DNA from: Novosphingobium sp. B1
GTDB taxonomy: Bacteria; Pseudomonadota; Alphaproteobacteria; Sphingomonadales; Sphingomonadaceae
NCBI RefSeq assembly: GCF_900176395.1
Contig: NZ_FWXL01000003.1
Span: forward strand, 124,001 to 188,000
Reading direction: 5' to 3'
DNA: 64,000 nt
Both the position numbers and the translations under genes were made by a program. A model generated the notes under the pieces. The model made no database searches. It saw only the letters and a list, made by a program, of their open reading frames with translations, and was not told the DNA's origin. The stretch's first letter is position 1. The number at the start of each line of letters is the position of its first letter. This document shows, piece after piece, positions 49,278-57,602 of this stretch.

Positions 49278-50678
49278 ATGGCTGAATACGATTACGACGT
49301 CCTTGTCATCGGCGGTGGTCCCGGCGGTTATGTCGCGGCGATCCGCGCAGCACAGCTCGGGCTGAAGACCGCATGTGCCGAGGGTCGTGAAACGCTGGGC
49401 GGAACCTGCCTCAATGTCGGGTGCATTCCGTCCAAGGCGCTGTTGCACGGATCGGAAAAGTTCGACGAGGCGCGCAACGGCACCTTCGCCAGCTATGGCA
49501 TCAAGACAGGGGCAATCGAGCTCGATCTGGATGCGATGCAGGCGCAGAAGGCGGATTCGGTCAAGGGCCTGACAGGCGGCATCGAATTCCTGTTCAAGAA
49601 GAACAAGGTGACCTGGCTCAAGGGCTATGCCGCGTTCGAGGACGCGCATTCGGTCATGGTCGCAGGCCAGAAGGTCACGGCAAAGAACATCGTGATTGCC
49701 ACGGGTTCGAGCGTGACGCCCCTGCCCGGCGTGACCGTGGACAACGATGCCGGCGTGATCGTGGACAGCACCGGCGCGCTGGCGCTGGGTCGCGTGCCAG
49801 AGCACATGGTAGTGATCGGCGGCGGCGTGATCGGGCTTGAACTCGGTTCGGTCTGGCGGCGTCTGGGCGCGAAGGTGACGGTTGTTGAATTCCTCGACCA
49901 GTTGCTGCCCGGCATGGACGGCGACGTGCGCAAGGAAGCCGCCAAGATCTTCAAGAAGCAGGGCATGGACCTCAAGCTGTCGACCAAGGTCACCGGCGTT
50001 GCGGTCGATGGTGGCAAGGCCACGCTGACGGTCGAACCCTCGAAGGGCGGCGAGGCTTCCACCATCGAGTCCGACTGCGTTCTGGTGGCAATCGGCCGCC
50101 GTCCCAATGTCGATGGCCTGGGCCTTGACAAGATCGGTCTGGAGCTGAACGCACGCGGGCAGATCGAGACCGACCACGACTTTGCCACCAAGGTCGATGG
50201 CGTCTGGGCCATCGGTGACGTCATTCCGGGTCCGATGCTGGCGCACAAGGCCGAGGACGAGGGCATTGCCGTGGCCGAGAACATCGCAGGCCTGACCGGT
50301 ATCGTGAACCACGATCTGATCCCGGGCGTGGTCTACACGATGCCTGAATTTGCGGGCGTTGGCTTGACCGAGGAGGCGGCCAAGGAAAAAGGCGAGATCA
50401 AGGTCGGCAAGTTCCCGATGCTCGCCAACAGCCGCGCCAAGACCAACCACGAGCCCGATGGCTTCGTGAAGGTGATTTCGGATGCCAAGACCGACCGCGT
50501 GCTTGGCGTTTGGTGCATCGCCTCGGTTGCCGGAACCATGATCGCGCAGGCGACGCAGGCGATGGAATTTGGCGCGACGAGCGAAGACATCGCCTATACC
50601 TGCCATGCGCACCCGACCCATTCGGAAGCGCTGAAGGAAGCAGCGATGGCAGTGACCGGCAAGCCGATCCACATGTGA
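49278..50678 (+). CDS. lpdA: dihydrolipoyl dehydrogenase (E3)
   Basis: A 466-residue FAD flavoprotein that reoxidises the lipoyl groups of the dehydrogenase complex. The FAD motif is GGGPGGYVAAIRAAQLG, the redox disulfide is Cys44-Cys49 in GGTCLNVGCIPSK, the NAD-binding motif is GGGVIGLELGSVW, and the C-terminal HAHPTHSEALKEA supplies the catalytic histidine and glutamate of the partner subunit. It closes the block and is followed by a terminator. Confidence 0.97.
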   Translation: MAEYDYDVLVIGGGPGGYVAAIRAAQLGLKTACAEGRETLGGTCLNVGCIPSKALLHGSEKFDEARNGTFASYGIKTGAIELDLDAMQAQKADSVKGLTGGIEFLFKKNKVTWLKGYAAFEDAHSVMVAGQKVTAKNIVIATGSSVTPLPGVTVDNDAGVIVDSTGALALGRVPEHMVVIGGGVIGLELGSVWRRLGAKVTVVEFLDQLLPGMDGDVRKEAAKIFKKQGMDLKLSTKVTGVAVDGGKATLTVEPSKGGEASTIESDCVLVAIGRRPNVDGLGLDKIGLELNARGQIETDHDFATKVDGVWAIGDVIPGPMLAHKAEDEGIAVAENIAGLTGIVNHDLIPGVVYTMPEFAGVGLTEEAAKEKGEIKVGKFPMLANSRAKTNHEPDGFVKVISDAKTDRVLGVWCIASVAGTMIAQATQAMEFGATSEDIAYTCHAHPTHSEALKEAAMAVTGKPIHM

Positions 50679-50704
50679 TCGCCCCAGCCGGGAGCCGATG
50701 AACG

Positions 50705-50731
50705 GGGCCGTCCTGCGGGGCGGCCCTTTTC
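50705..50731 (+). terminator. intrinsic terminator after lpdA
   Basis: GGGCCG (50705-50710) pairs with CGGCCC (50721-50726) around a ten-base loop and is followed by TTTT. The stem is short but GC-only. It lies 27 bases after the lpdA stop. Confidence 0.7.
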
Positions 50732-50821
50732 GTTTGGCGAAGGCGAAGTGAGCGTAGCGGGGTGACATTGCCGCCCCACGCTGCTAGCGGCCACCAAGAT
50801 CAAGGAAAGCAAACGAATAAC

Positions 50822-51157
50822 ATGGCAGGTTACAAGGAACCCGGTCTCGGCGACCGTCGCAACGCTTCGGTCGAGGCACGCGCCAAGGCGATCGAGGCGC
50901 TGAAGGCAAAGGCGAAGGCACCGGTCGACCCGGCAGTGCTTGCCGAAAAGATTGCCCGTGCCGAAGCCAAGGAAAAGGCCGAGGCGGAAAAGCGCGAGGC
51001 GGCCCGTCTCAAGCGCGAGGAAGAGAAGGCCGAAAAGGCGCGTATTGCCGCCGAAAAGGCCAATGTCCCTCCGCCCCCGAGCCAGGAAGAACTGGAAGCT
51101 GCGCAGAAGGCGGCTCGCGATGCCCGTTACGCCGCCCGCAAGGCGCGGAAGAAGTAA
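50822..51157 (+). CDS. DUF6481 family protein
   Basis: A 111-residue highly charged helical protein with long runs of lysine, glutamate, alanine and arginine (about residues 20-80), so it probably forms a single long helix or coiled coil. The N-terminus MAGYKEPGLGDRRNASVEAR and the proline break VPPPPSQEELEAAQ are typical of the DUF6481 family of sphingomonads. The tail is very basic (ARKARKK), which suggests nucleic-acid contact. Two bases separate its stop from the next start. Confidence 0.8.
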   Translation: MAGYKEPGLGDRRNASVEARAKAIEALKAKAKAPVDPAVLAEKIARAEAKEKAEAEKREAARLKREEEKAEKARIAAEKANVPPPPSQEELEAAQKAARDARYAARKARKK

Positions 51158-51159
51158 GG

Positions 51160-51906
51160 TTGGACGCGACCCTTCCGGTTCAAGGAACCACGCCGCAGGC
51201 CCCTCCCCCGATGTGGGAGCTCGAAGACGGTGACGAACTGATCGACACGTGCCGCGTGCCCGACGGCGCGCGGCTGCGGCTGGTGCGCAACGGCGATGAT
51301 TTCGTCATCCTGCTCGATCGCAATGAGCTGATGAGCACCGATGTCTGTGCGTCGGAAGTGCAACTGGCGGAAATGACTTGCGCGCGGCTGGCGGGCCGTG
51401 CCGATCTGCAGATGCTCATCGGCGGCTACGGCCTTGGCTTCACGCTGCGTGCGGCGCTGGAGGTCCTGGACGAGACGGCCCACGTCACCGTGGCCGAGAT
51501 CGTACCGGAAATCGTCAAGTGGGCGCGCGGACCTATGGCGGGGCTGACCGCAGGGTGCCTCGACGACCGCCGCGTGCAACTGGTCCATGATGACGTGGCG
51601 ATGCTGATCGATGCGGCACGCGATGCTTATGACACGATCCTGCTCGATGTCGACAATGGTCCGGAAGGCCTGACGCGCGCACTCAACGGCTGGCTCTATT
51701 CGCCCGATGGCCTGGCGGCGGCGGCGCGCGCCTTGCGAACTGGCGGCATTCTGGCTGTTTGGTCGGCGTTCGAGGACCCGGCATTCGTCGAACTGCTGGA
51801 GCAGGCGTGCTTTACCGTTGACGTGGCCAGCGTCGATGCCGGCGAAGAGCCGCGCGAAGGGCGCAAGCCGCTGCATCACGTTATCTTCTTCGCGACGAAA
51901 GCCTGA
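51160..51906 (+). CDS. spermidine-synthase-like SAM-dependent protein
   Basis: A 248-residue protein with the fold of spermidine synthases/methyltransferases. The nucleotide-binding core reads LIGGYGLGFTLRAALEVLDETAHVTVAEIVPEIVKWAR, followed by VQLVHDDVAM and YDTILLDVDNGP. The DTILLDVDN loop lacks the full YDVIxxDxxD signature of true aminopropyltransferases, so activity is uncertain. The likely start is TTG at 51160, with GGAAG just upstream overlapping the previous stop; ATG at 51211 is an alternative. It is coupled to the DUF6481 gene. Confidence 0.8.
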   Translation: MDATLPVQGTTPQAPPPMWELEDGDELIDTCRVPDGARLRLVRNGDDFVILLDRNELMSTDVCASEVQLAEMTCARLAGRADLQMLIGGYGLGFTLRAALEVLDETAHVTVAEIVPEIVKWARGPMAGLTAGCLDDRRVQLVHDDVAMLIDAARDAYDTILLDVDNGPEGLTRALNGWLYSPDGLAAAARALRTGGILAVWSAFEDPAFVELLEQACFTVDVASVDAGEEPREGRKPLHHVIFFATKA

Positions 51907-51971
51907 AGCTTTCATTTGTGCCCTGCGTCTGCTGACGGTAACCGCAGGGTTTGAATCGAAGGAGTGCCATG

Positions 51972-52169
51972 ATGGCCATCAAGCTGACCCTCACCGAAGA
52001 CGAAACCGAGATCCTGATCGATGCGCTTGAAGCCGATCTCGAAGGCTATCTCGAATCCGCCAAGGAAGCGCGCGGCAACAACAACCGCGAGGATGTGAAG
52101 ACCTTCACCGAAGCGGCTGAGCGCATCCAGGCGATCAAGGGCAAGCTGGAAGCGCTGCTGGGCAACTGA
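51972..52169 (+). CDS. small conserved hypothetical protein
   Basis: A 65-residue acidic helical protein, MAIKLTLTEDETEILIDALE onward. It begins after AAGGAG and a double ATG; the second ATG has the better spacing. Regular heptad-like leucine and isoleucine spacing suggests two helices packing together. No function known. It lies downstream of the spermidine-synthase-like gene with a 65-base gap. Confidence 0.75.
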   Translation: MAIKLTLTEDETEILIDALEADLEGYLESAKEARGNNNREDVKTFTEAAERIQAIKGKLEALLGN

Positions 52170-52220
52170 TCGCTGCAGGCGGCAGGACGCATGACGCCGG
52201 AAAAGCGGTTGGCAGCTTGT

Positions 52221-52242
52221 GCTATATCCTACAGTATATAGC
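52221..52242 (+). promoter_or_regulatory. inverted repeat abutting a start codon
   Basis: GCTATAT (52221-52227) and ATATAGC (52236-52242) form a perfect seven-base inverted repeat that ends one base before the ATG at 52244. It replaces the expected ribosome binding site. It could be an operator, or its TATA-rich arms could be part of a promoter giving a leaderless mRNA. Confidence 0.4.
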
Positions 52243-52243
52243 G

Positions 52244-52693
52244 ATGAAGCCGTCTCATAGCGTCCTGCTGCTGGCACTTATGCTTGCGTCGGTGTTTCCC
52301 GCGCAAGCTTCTGCCCAGCCCTCCCCGACCTGCCCGGGTCCGATTACGCTACCGGACTGGCCGGATGGCGCCGCTGCGGTGACGGACAAGGGGCTATCGC
52401 TCGGGGCGCCAGCCAGGATCGTTCTTGAACGAAGGGCGGACGGCTCATTTGCCGGGCAGGCCGCACTGGAGATCGAGCGCGCCGGCCATTACGAGATTTC
52501 GCTTGGCGGTCCCGCATGGGTGGACGTGTCAAAGGACGGTGTCACCCTGGCGTCGCAATCGCACCGCCATGGGCCTGCGTGCTCGGGAATCCGGAAGATC
52601 GTGACGTTTTCGTTGCAACCGGGCATGTACGAGGTTCGGCTTTCGCGAAGTTCGGCACCGGCTGTGCAAGCGATGGTTACACCAGTCCCCTAG
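52244..52693 (+). CDS. secreted hypothetical protein
   Basis: A 149-residue protein with a signal peptide ending FPAQASAQ (about residue 25). The mature part contains beta-strand-like segments (AALEIERAGHYEISLGGPAW, IVTFSLQPGMYEVRLS) and two cysteines, resembling a small periplasmic beta-sandwich. It stops with TAG. No family was recognised. There is no standard ribosome binding site. Confidence 0.7.
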   Translation: MKPSHSVLLLALMLASVFPAQASAQPSPTCPGPITLPDWPDGAAAVTDKGLSLGAPARIVLERRADGSFAGQAALEIERAGHYEISLGGPAWVDVSKDGVTLASQSHRHGPACSGIRKIVTFSLQPGMYEVRLSRSSAPAVQAMVTPVP

Positions 52694-52725
52694 CCAAGCC
52701 GGACCTGCGTGGGTAAGCCCGGCCC

Positions 52726-53370
52726 ATGCCGCTGCCCGTAGAAACCGCCGACCTGTCCGCGCTGATCGGGCTTCTCGATCTTGCCGGCATCGCCGTTTTT
52801 GCACTCACCGGTGCGCTGCTGGCAGCACAGTTGCGGCAGACGATGGTGACGATGGTCTTCTTTGCGCTGGTGACCGGCGTTGGCGGCGGTTCGGTGCGCG
52901 ATCTGCTGATCGGCGCGCCGGTGTTCTGGGTGCGTGATCCATGGGTGGCGCCGGTATGCCTTGGCGTGGCGCTGGTGGCGTGGTTCACGCCGCATCGCTG
53001 GTGGGAGCGACCGGTGCTGGAATGGGCTGACGCGGCCGGGCTTGGGGCATATGCCGTGCTGGGCACGGCCAAGGCGCTGGCTTTTGGCGTTCCGCCGGTG
53101 CCGGCGATACTGATGGGCGTGATCACCGGTTGCGTCGGCGGCATCATCCGCGATGTCCTGGCGGGCCGGCCCTCCATCCTGATGCGCCCTGAACTCTACG
53201 TGACGGCAGCAGCGCTTTCGGCGGGGATATGCGCCGGTGGAGCCGCTCTCGGGCTTGACCGCGCGCTGGTGTGGCCAGTCGCCGCACTGGCCGGCTTTGT
53301 GCTGCGAGGCGCTGCGATCTGGTGGAAGCTGGGTCTGCCGACCTATACCACCGCTGAGCATGAGGCGTGA
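52726..53370 (+). CDS. TRIC-family (YadS/UPF0126) cation channel protein
   Basis: A 214-residue inner membrane protein built of two homologous three-helix repeats. Each repeat has the conserved glycine/arginine motif: FFALVTGVGGGSVRDLLIG and MGVITGCVGGIIRDVLAGR. Members form trimeric potassium-type channels. The helical ends DLAGIAVFALTGAL and LVWPVAALAGFVLRG complete the fold. It follows the secreted protein gene by 32 bases. Confidence 0.93.
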   Translation: MPLPVETADLSALIGLLDLAGIAVFALTGALLAAQLRQTMVTMVFFALVTGVGGGSVRDLLIGAPVFWVRDPWVAPVCLGVALVAWFTPHRWWERPVLEWADAAGLGAYAVLGTAKALAFGVPPVPAILMGVITGCVGGIIRDVLAGRPSILMRPELYVTAAALSAGICAGGAALGLDRALVWPVAALAGFVLRGAAIWWKLGLPTYTTAEHEA

Positions 53371-53409
53371 CGCACTCCTCCTTCCGAAGAGGGAGGGGCG
53401 TGTGCCGGC

Positions 53410-54411
53410 TCAGCCGATCATTTCGACCACAACCTTGCCCATGGCCTGCCGGTTCTCGAGCAGGGCAATGGCTTCGCGACCTTCATCGAGGGTATAACGC
53501 TGCGAAACGCGGGGGTTGATCTTCCCGGCCTTGAGCAAGCCGAAGAGTTCCTCGACCTCGGCCTTGAACGCGGCGGGTTCACGCGCGGTCCATGCCCCCC
53601 AGAACACGCCACAAACGTCGCATGACTTGAGCAGCGTGAGGTTGAGCGGAAGCTTGGCAATGCCGGCAGGGAAGCCGACGACGAGGAAGCGGCCTTCCCA
53701 CGCGATGGCGCGCAGGGCGGGCTCGGAATAGTCGCCGCCGACGATGTCATAGACGATGTCGGCGCCGCTCGGGCCGCAGGCTGCCTTGAACTGCTCGGCC
53801 AGGGCCTTGGACTGGGCCTTGTCGAAAGGCGGGCGGCCATAGATCACGACGTCGTCGGCACCGGCTTCGCGGGCGACTTGCGCCTTTTCCTCGCTCGATA
53901 CTGCGGCGATCACGCGGGCGCCGAAGGCCTTGGCGAGTTCTACGGCCGAGAGACCGACGCCGCCAGCCGCGCCGAGGATCAGCACGGTATCACCTGCCTT
54001 GATGTGGCCGCGATCCTTGAGCCCGTGGATGGTGGTGCCATAGGTCATCAGCAGCGAGGCCCCGGTGGCGTAATCGACACCATCAGGCAGCGGAAACAGG
54101 CGCGCGACCGGGGCGAGGACCTTTTCAGCCAGACCGCCGTTGCCGATCATGGCAATGACGCGGTCACCAATGTTCCAGCCGGTGACGCCCTCGCCCAGAG
54201 CCTCGATCTCGCCGGCCAGTTCGCTGCCCGGCGCATAGGGGCGCTCTGGCCTGAACTGGTAGAGATCGCGGATCATCAGCGTGTCGGGGAAGTTGATCGA
54301 GCAGGCATGGACCCGCACGAGCACCTCGCCCCTGCCCGGCACCGGATCGGGCAATTCGTCCATGACCAGCGTTTCGGGTCCGCCCGCCGCGTGGGTGCGC
54401 AGAGCTTTCAT
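53410..54411 (-). CDS. NADPH:quinone oxidoreductase family protein (zinc-free MDR)
   Basis: A 333-residue medium-chain dehydrogenase/reductase. The N-terminal GroES-like domain has VRVHACSINFPDTLMIRDLY and PYAPGSELAGEIEALGEGV; the nucleotide-binding motif is LGAAGGVGLSAVELAKAFGA. The catalytic zinc ligands of alcohol dehydrogenases are absent, as in quinone oxidoreductases. The substrate is unknown. It is the last of the leftward genes that begin with leuC. Confidence 0.92.
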   Translation of the reverse strand: MKALRTHAAGGPETLVMDELPDPVPGRGEVLVRVHACSINFPDTLMIRDLYQFRPERPYAPGSELAGEIEALGEGVTGWNIGDRVIAMIGNGGLAEKVLAPVARLFPLPDGVDYATGASLLMTYGTTIHGLKDRGHIKAGDTVLILGAAGGVGLSAVELAKAFGARVIAAVSSEEKAQVAREAGADDVVIYGRPPFDKAQSKALAEQFKAACGPSGADIVYDIVGGDYSEPALRAIAWEGRFLVVGFPAGIAKLPLNLTLLKSCDVCGVFWGAWTAREPAAFKAEVEELFGLLKAGKINPRVSQRYTLDEGREAIALLENRQAMGKVVVEMIG

Positions 54412-54503
54412 TTCACTTCTCCCAATGCAGTTGCGGATTCGATCCGCTCCGCATCAGGGAAGCAAGTTTTGGACGGCTTGGGAAGCCTTGATTAACTGCC
54501 CGG

Positions 54504-55112
54504 TTAAGCTGCCGCTACGGCATCCGTTCCGCGGGCGAGAAAAGGCAGGCTGTCGCGCATCTTCGCCTCGTGCGTCGCGATGGCATCGCCGCGGGCCATG
54601 GTGAGGCCGACTTCATCAAGGCCGTTGAGCAGGCAGTGCTTGCGGAACGGATCGATCTCGAAGGAGAAGCGGTCCTGGAACGGGGTCGTCACCGTCTGGC
54701 TTTCGAGGTCGATCGAGACGGGATCGGTCTGGGCAACTTCCATCAGGCGGTCGATCGCTTCCTGCGGGACGACCACGGTCAGGATGCCGTTCTTGAACGC
54801 ATTGCCCGAAAAGATGTCGGAGAACGACGGCGCGATCACCGCCTTGATGCCCATGTCACCAAGGGCCCAGGCGGCATGTTCACGGCTGGACCCGCAGCCG
54901 AAATTGTCGCCGGCGATAAGGATCGGCGAACCGGAGAATTCGGCGCTGTCGAAGATGTTGTCGGGATCGGCGCGCAGGGCTTCGAAGGCCCCCTTGCCAA
55001 GACCCTGACGGGTGATGGTCTTGAGCCACCTGGCGGGGATGATGACGTCGGTATCGACGTTCTTGCGGCCGAACGGGATGGCCCGTCCCTCGATCTGCTT
55101 CACCGGTTCCAT
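54504..55112 (-). CDS. leuD: 3-isopropylmalate dehydratase small subunit
   Basis: A 202-residue subunit that pairs with LeuC to isomerise 2-isopropylmalate to 3-isopropylmalate in leucine synthesis. The family motifs are [40 protein letters not shown] and [16 protein letters not shown]. The length is standard. It lies downstream of leuC but is separated from it by four other genes on the same strand. Confidence 0.96.
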   Translation of the reverse strand: MEPVKQIEGRAIPFGRKNVDTDVIIPARWLKTITRQGLGKGAFEALRADPDNIFDSAEFSGSPILIAGDNFGCGSSREHAAWALGDMGIKAVIAPSFSDIFSGNAFKNGILTVVVPQEAIDRLMEVAQTDPVSIDLESQTVTTPFQDRFSFEIDPFRKHCLLNGLDEVGLTMARGDAIATHEAKMRDSLPFLARGTDAVAAA

Positions 55113-55200
55113 GACCGACGCTATAGCTTGCGCGTTAGGCGATGCAATGCCCGTTTATGGCGGGCTTTGGCGCAAGATTATTGCGTGTCGGACAGTCTGA

Positions 55201-55362
55201 TCAATCAGTCTCCGGCACATCGACCGGAGGTGCCTTGGGTTCGGCCTTCTCGGCGCGTTCCTTGCGACGCGAGGCATAGAGCAGGGCCGCAGCCAGCGCC
55301 GCCGAGCCGATTGCCGCGCCCGCCATGGCTGCCTTGCCGGTCCAGTCCGTCTTCTTGGTCAC
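55201..55362 (-). CDS. 53-residue membrane-anchored peptide
   Basis: A short protein starting with GTG at 55362, nine bases after AAGGAG. It has one hydrophobic, alanine/glycine-rich segment (AAMAGAAIGSAALAAALLYA) and a hydrophilic tail rich in lysine, glutamate and proline ending VDVPETD. An upstream start would make it overlap the glycosylase gene. Function unknown. Confidence 0.65.
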   Translation of the reverse strand: MTKKTDWTGKAAMAGAAIGSAALAAALLYASRRKERAEKAEPKAPPVDVPETD

Positions 55363-55422
55363 GCTCGAGCACTCCTTCGCTGTGGCCCACAAGATTGGCC
55401 GGTCGGGCAGCGATTGCAAGGA

Positions 55423-55920
55423 TCAGTCTAGGAATTTCCGCAGCTTCGTCCATTCAGCGAGCTTGGCTTCGAACGTGAGGGCAGCATGGGCGGGGCTGCT
55501 GGACGGCAGGCGCAACACGTCGAAATCCCCTGCCCCAACCAGTTGCGGCGCACCGATACTGGCCGACTTGGCACCGTTGAAAGCGATGCAGTGCAGTTGT
55601 GGCAGCGAAGCCGCCAGGTTGGCCAGCGCATTGGGCGCGACATCGCGGATGGCGGTATCGAGACTGCCCGCGCGTGTGGCCGATCCGATCGAATCCCACA
55701 GGCCAACATGATATGCGAGCAGGGATTCAAGGCGCTGATCGTAGTCCTGCGCGACGAGATCGACTTCGATCACAGCGCCGACCAGCCGCCAGAACTGGTT
55801 GCGCGGGTTGGCGTAGTACCGTGCAGCGGCAAGGCTTGCCTCGCCGGGCAGGCTGCCGAGGATAAGTACGCGAGTCCGCGCATCCGCAACCGGCGCAAAG
55901 CAGGATTTGCGCTCGGTCAC
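55423..55920 (-). CDS. DNA-deoxyinosine glycosylase (UDG superfamily)
   Basis: A 165-residue DNA repair enzyme of the uracil-DNA glycosylase superfamily, hypoxanthine-DNA glycosylase type. The diagnostic N-terminal motif is LILGSLPGEASLAAARYYANPRNQFW; the region LWDSIGSATRAGSLDTAI follows, and the C-terminal motif LPSSSPAHAAL completes the pocket. It should remove deaminated adenine from DNA. It starts with GTG overlapping the stop of the upstream gene by four bases (GTGA), so it is coupled to the zinc-ribbon membrane protein gene. Confidence 0.9.
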   Translation of the reverse strand: MTERKSCFAPVADARTRVLILGSLPGEASLAAARYYANPRNQFWRLVGAVIEVDLVAQDYDQRLESLLAYHVGLWDSIGSATRAGSLDTAIRDVAPNALANLAASLPQLHCIAFNGAKSASIGAPQLVGAGDFDVLRLPSSSPAHAALTFEAKLAEWTKLRKFLD

Positions 55921-56999
55921 GCTGGCGCGGGGGCTGCGCCGTCGTTTGCCATGTCGTCCTTCGCAGGCGCGCCGCAGGTCATGCAGTAGCGGAAGAAGGC
56001 CATCTTGCGGGTGTTGCAGCAGTGGCAGTGGTCGAACAGCGTGAGGCCGCAGTGTACGCAGAAGTTGGCTTCGGCATCGCCCGTGGTGGAGATCGGCCGG
56101 TCGCAGCCGGGGCAGACCTTGGCGGCCATCTTCTTGAAGGCCTCGTCGTGGCTGACGCGGGCGCGGCGTTCCTTCTCCGCCTGCGCCTCGATCGCCTGAC
56201 GATTGGCGAGATAGGCGCGCATGTTGCGGATGAGGAAGTGCCCGGCGGCGAGTGTGAGGGCGATGCCGACGATGTAGCGAATGTATCCGCCGTAGCTCGG
56301 CAGATAAGGCACGAGTTCGACGAAGAACACAAAGACCGCAGCGAGCACGAAGCCGCGCATCAGTGGCCAGTTGTCGCTCTTGCGCTTCCGTGCGACCATC
56401 CACGCGGCAACGCCGAGCATCGGCAGCGTGATGGCAAGGCGCAGGGCGAAGACGCGCAGCTCCTGCCAGAACATGCTGCGCTCCTGCACGGGGAGCGCAT
56501 CGGCAATCAGCTGGTTTTCCTCGGCGCGGAAGAGGTTCTCGCGCTGGTCGAGCGCGGCGCGCTGGTTCTCCAGATCGGCAATCGCCTGCTGGATGGCGCG
56601 CTCGTTGGCCTTGAGCTGTTCGAGTTCGCGCGTGCGCGCAAGAACTTCGGGATCCTGCGCGGGATTGGTCGTGGCGGTGCGGGCGGCAATCCACGCCTTG
56701 AAGGTCTCGTTCGCGGTGCCCGATACGCGCTGTGCCTGATCGAGCTGGAGGCGCTGGATATCCAGCTTGTCGTCAATGGCGGTCTTGCTGCGCTCGATCT
56801 GGCGGATCCGGTCGCGCACCTGGCGAACCGCTGGAGTATCTTCGGCGGGGGCGGTGTAGACCTGGCCTTCGACCATCGGCAGATCGCCGATGACCAGATT
56901 GCCTAGCCCGATGATGAAGCCGGCAAAGACAATCGATACCACCCACAGCACACCGCGATAGACGCGCTCGGGCACGCGGACGCCCTTGATCATGTCCAT
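55917..56999 (-). CDS. membrane protein with coiled coil and C-terminal zinc ribbon
   Basis: A 360-residue protein. One membrane helix near residues 17-37 is followed by a long coiled coil (about 58-165), two or three further membrane helices (about 180-265), and a cytoplasmic zinc-binding tail with four C-x2-C type pairs: CPGC, CVHC, CHCC and CMTC. No named family was recognised. It is translationally coupled to the DNA-deoxyinosine glycosylase gene downstream. The coiled coil would face the periplasm if the first helix is N-in. Confidence 0.8.
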   Translation of the reverse strand: MDMIKGVRVPERVYRGVLWVVSIVFAGFIIGLGNLVIGDLPMVEGQVYTAPAEDTPAVRQVRDRIRQIERSKTAIDDKLDIQRLQLDQAQRVSGTANETFKAWIAARTATTNPAQDPEVLARTRELEQLKANERAIQQAIADLENQRAALDQRENLFRAEENQLIADALPVQERSMFWQELRVFALRLAITLPMLGVAAWMVARKRKSDNWPLMRGFVLAAVFVFFVELVPYLPSYGGYIRYIVGIALTLAAGHFLIRNMRAYLANRQAIEAQAEKERRARVSHDEAFKKMAAKVCPGCDRPISTTGDAEANFCVHCGLTLFDHCHCCNTRKMAFFRYCMTCGAPAKDDMANDGAAPAPA

Positions 57000-57064
57000 G
57001 GATCACCCCTCCTTGGTCTGGTTGGGCAGGCTAGGGCGTTCGCGGGATGGTGTAAATCGCGCGC

Positions 57065-57595
57065 CTATTTCTGGACCAGCGGGCTGACGGGATCGCGGGC
57101 TGCTTCCCACTGCTCCCACTTGTTCCCCAGCCCCGGATGGTCGATCGCGCCTTCGCGCATCGCTGCGGCGGCCTGTGCGGCAGGGAGTGGCGGAAGCGGA
57201 CCGTTGTCGCCCAGCATCAGTTCGTCGCCCAGCAGGCGAAACCCTTGCGGCGCGGGCTGGAAAGCCTGCACCACGGTCATCACGTTGCTGCCGTACTGGA
57301 CGATATCGATCACCAGCGCATCGACATCGCCTTTCGGGGTGCCGACCTTGACCTGCCGGGCGATGGCGCAATCAGGCCATTGCGCAGCGCCGCCCGAGGT
57401 GAAGGCACGCGCGGCATCGTCCTGTTCCTTTGGCGTGGCCCCGTCGAAGCTCTGGAGCTGACGGTTGCCATCGGCGCGCATGCACAGCGACTGCGGCTGG
57501 TAGTGCCCGCCCGGCGGCAGGTCCGACGCGGACCAGAACGCATGGGCCATGAGGAACCCGGCGAGCTGGAGCGCGGCTGTCGGAAGGCCTGCCAC
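57065..57595 (-). CDS. hypothetical exported protein
   Basis: A 176-residue protein beginning MAGLPTAALQLAGFLMAHAF with a short hydrophobic N-terminus that may be a signal or anchor. The start is GTG, 7 bases after the leuC stop, so it is likely read through from leuC. It contains beta-like segments (VDALVIDIVQYGSNVMTVV) and a proline/alanine-rich patch. No known motif. Confidence 0.65.
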   Translation of the reverse strand: MAGLPTAALQLAGFLMAHAFWSASDLPPGGHYQPQSLCMRADGNRQLQSFDGATPKEQDDAARAFTSGGAAQWPDCAIARQVKVGTPKGDVDALVIDIVQYGSNVMTVVQAFQPAPQGFRLLGDELMLGDNGPLPPLPAAQAAAAMREGAIDHPGLGNKWEQWEAARDPVSPLVQK

Positions 57596-57602
57596 GCTCG
57601 CG

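Noticed and set aside
47733..50768. Very long minus-strand open frame opposite sucB and lpdA
   Set aside because: It spans two well-supported genes on the other strand and has no motifs or ribosome binding site.
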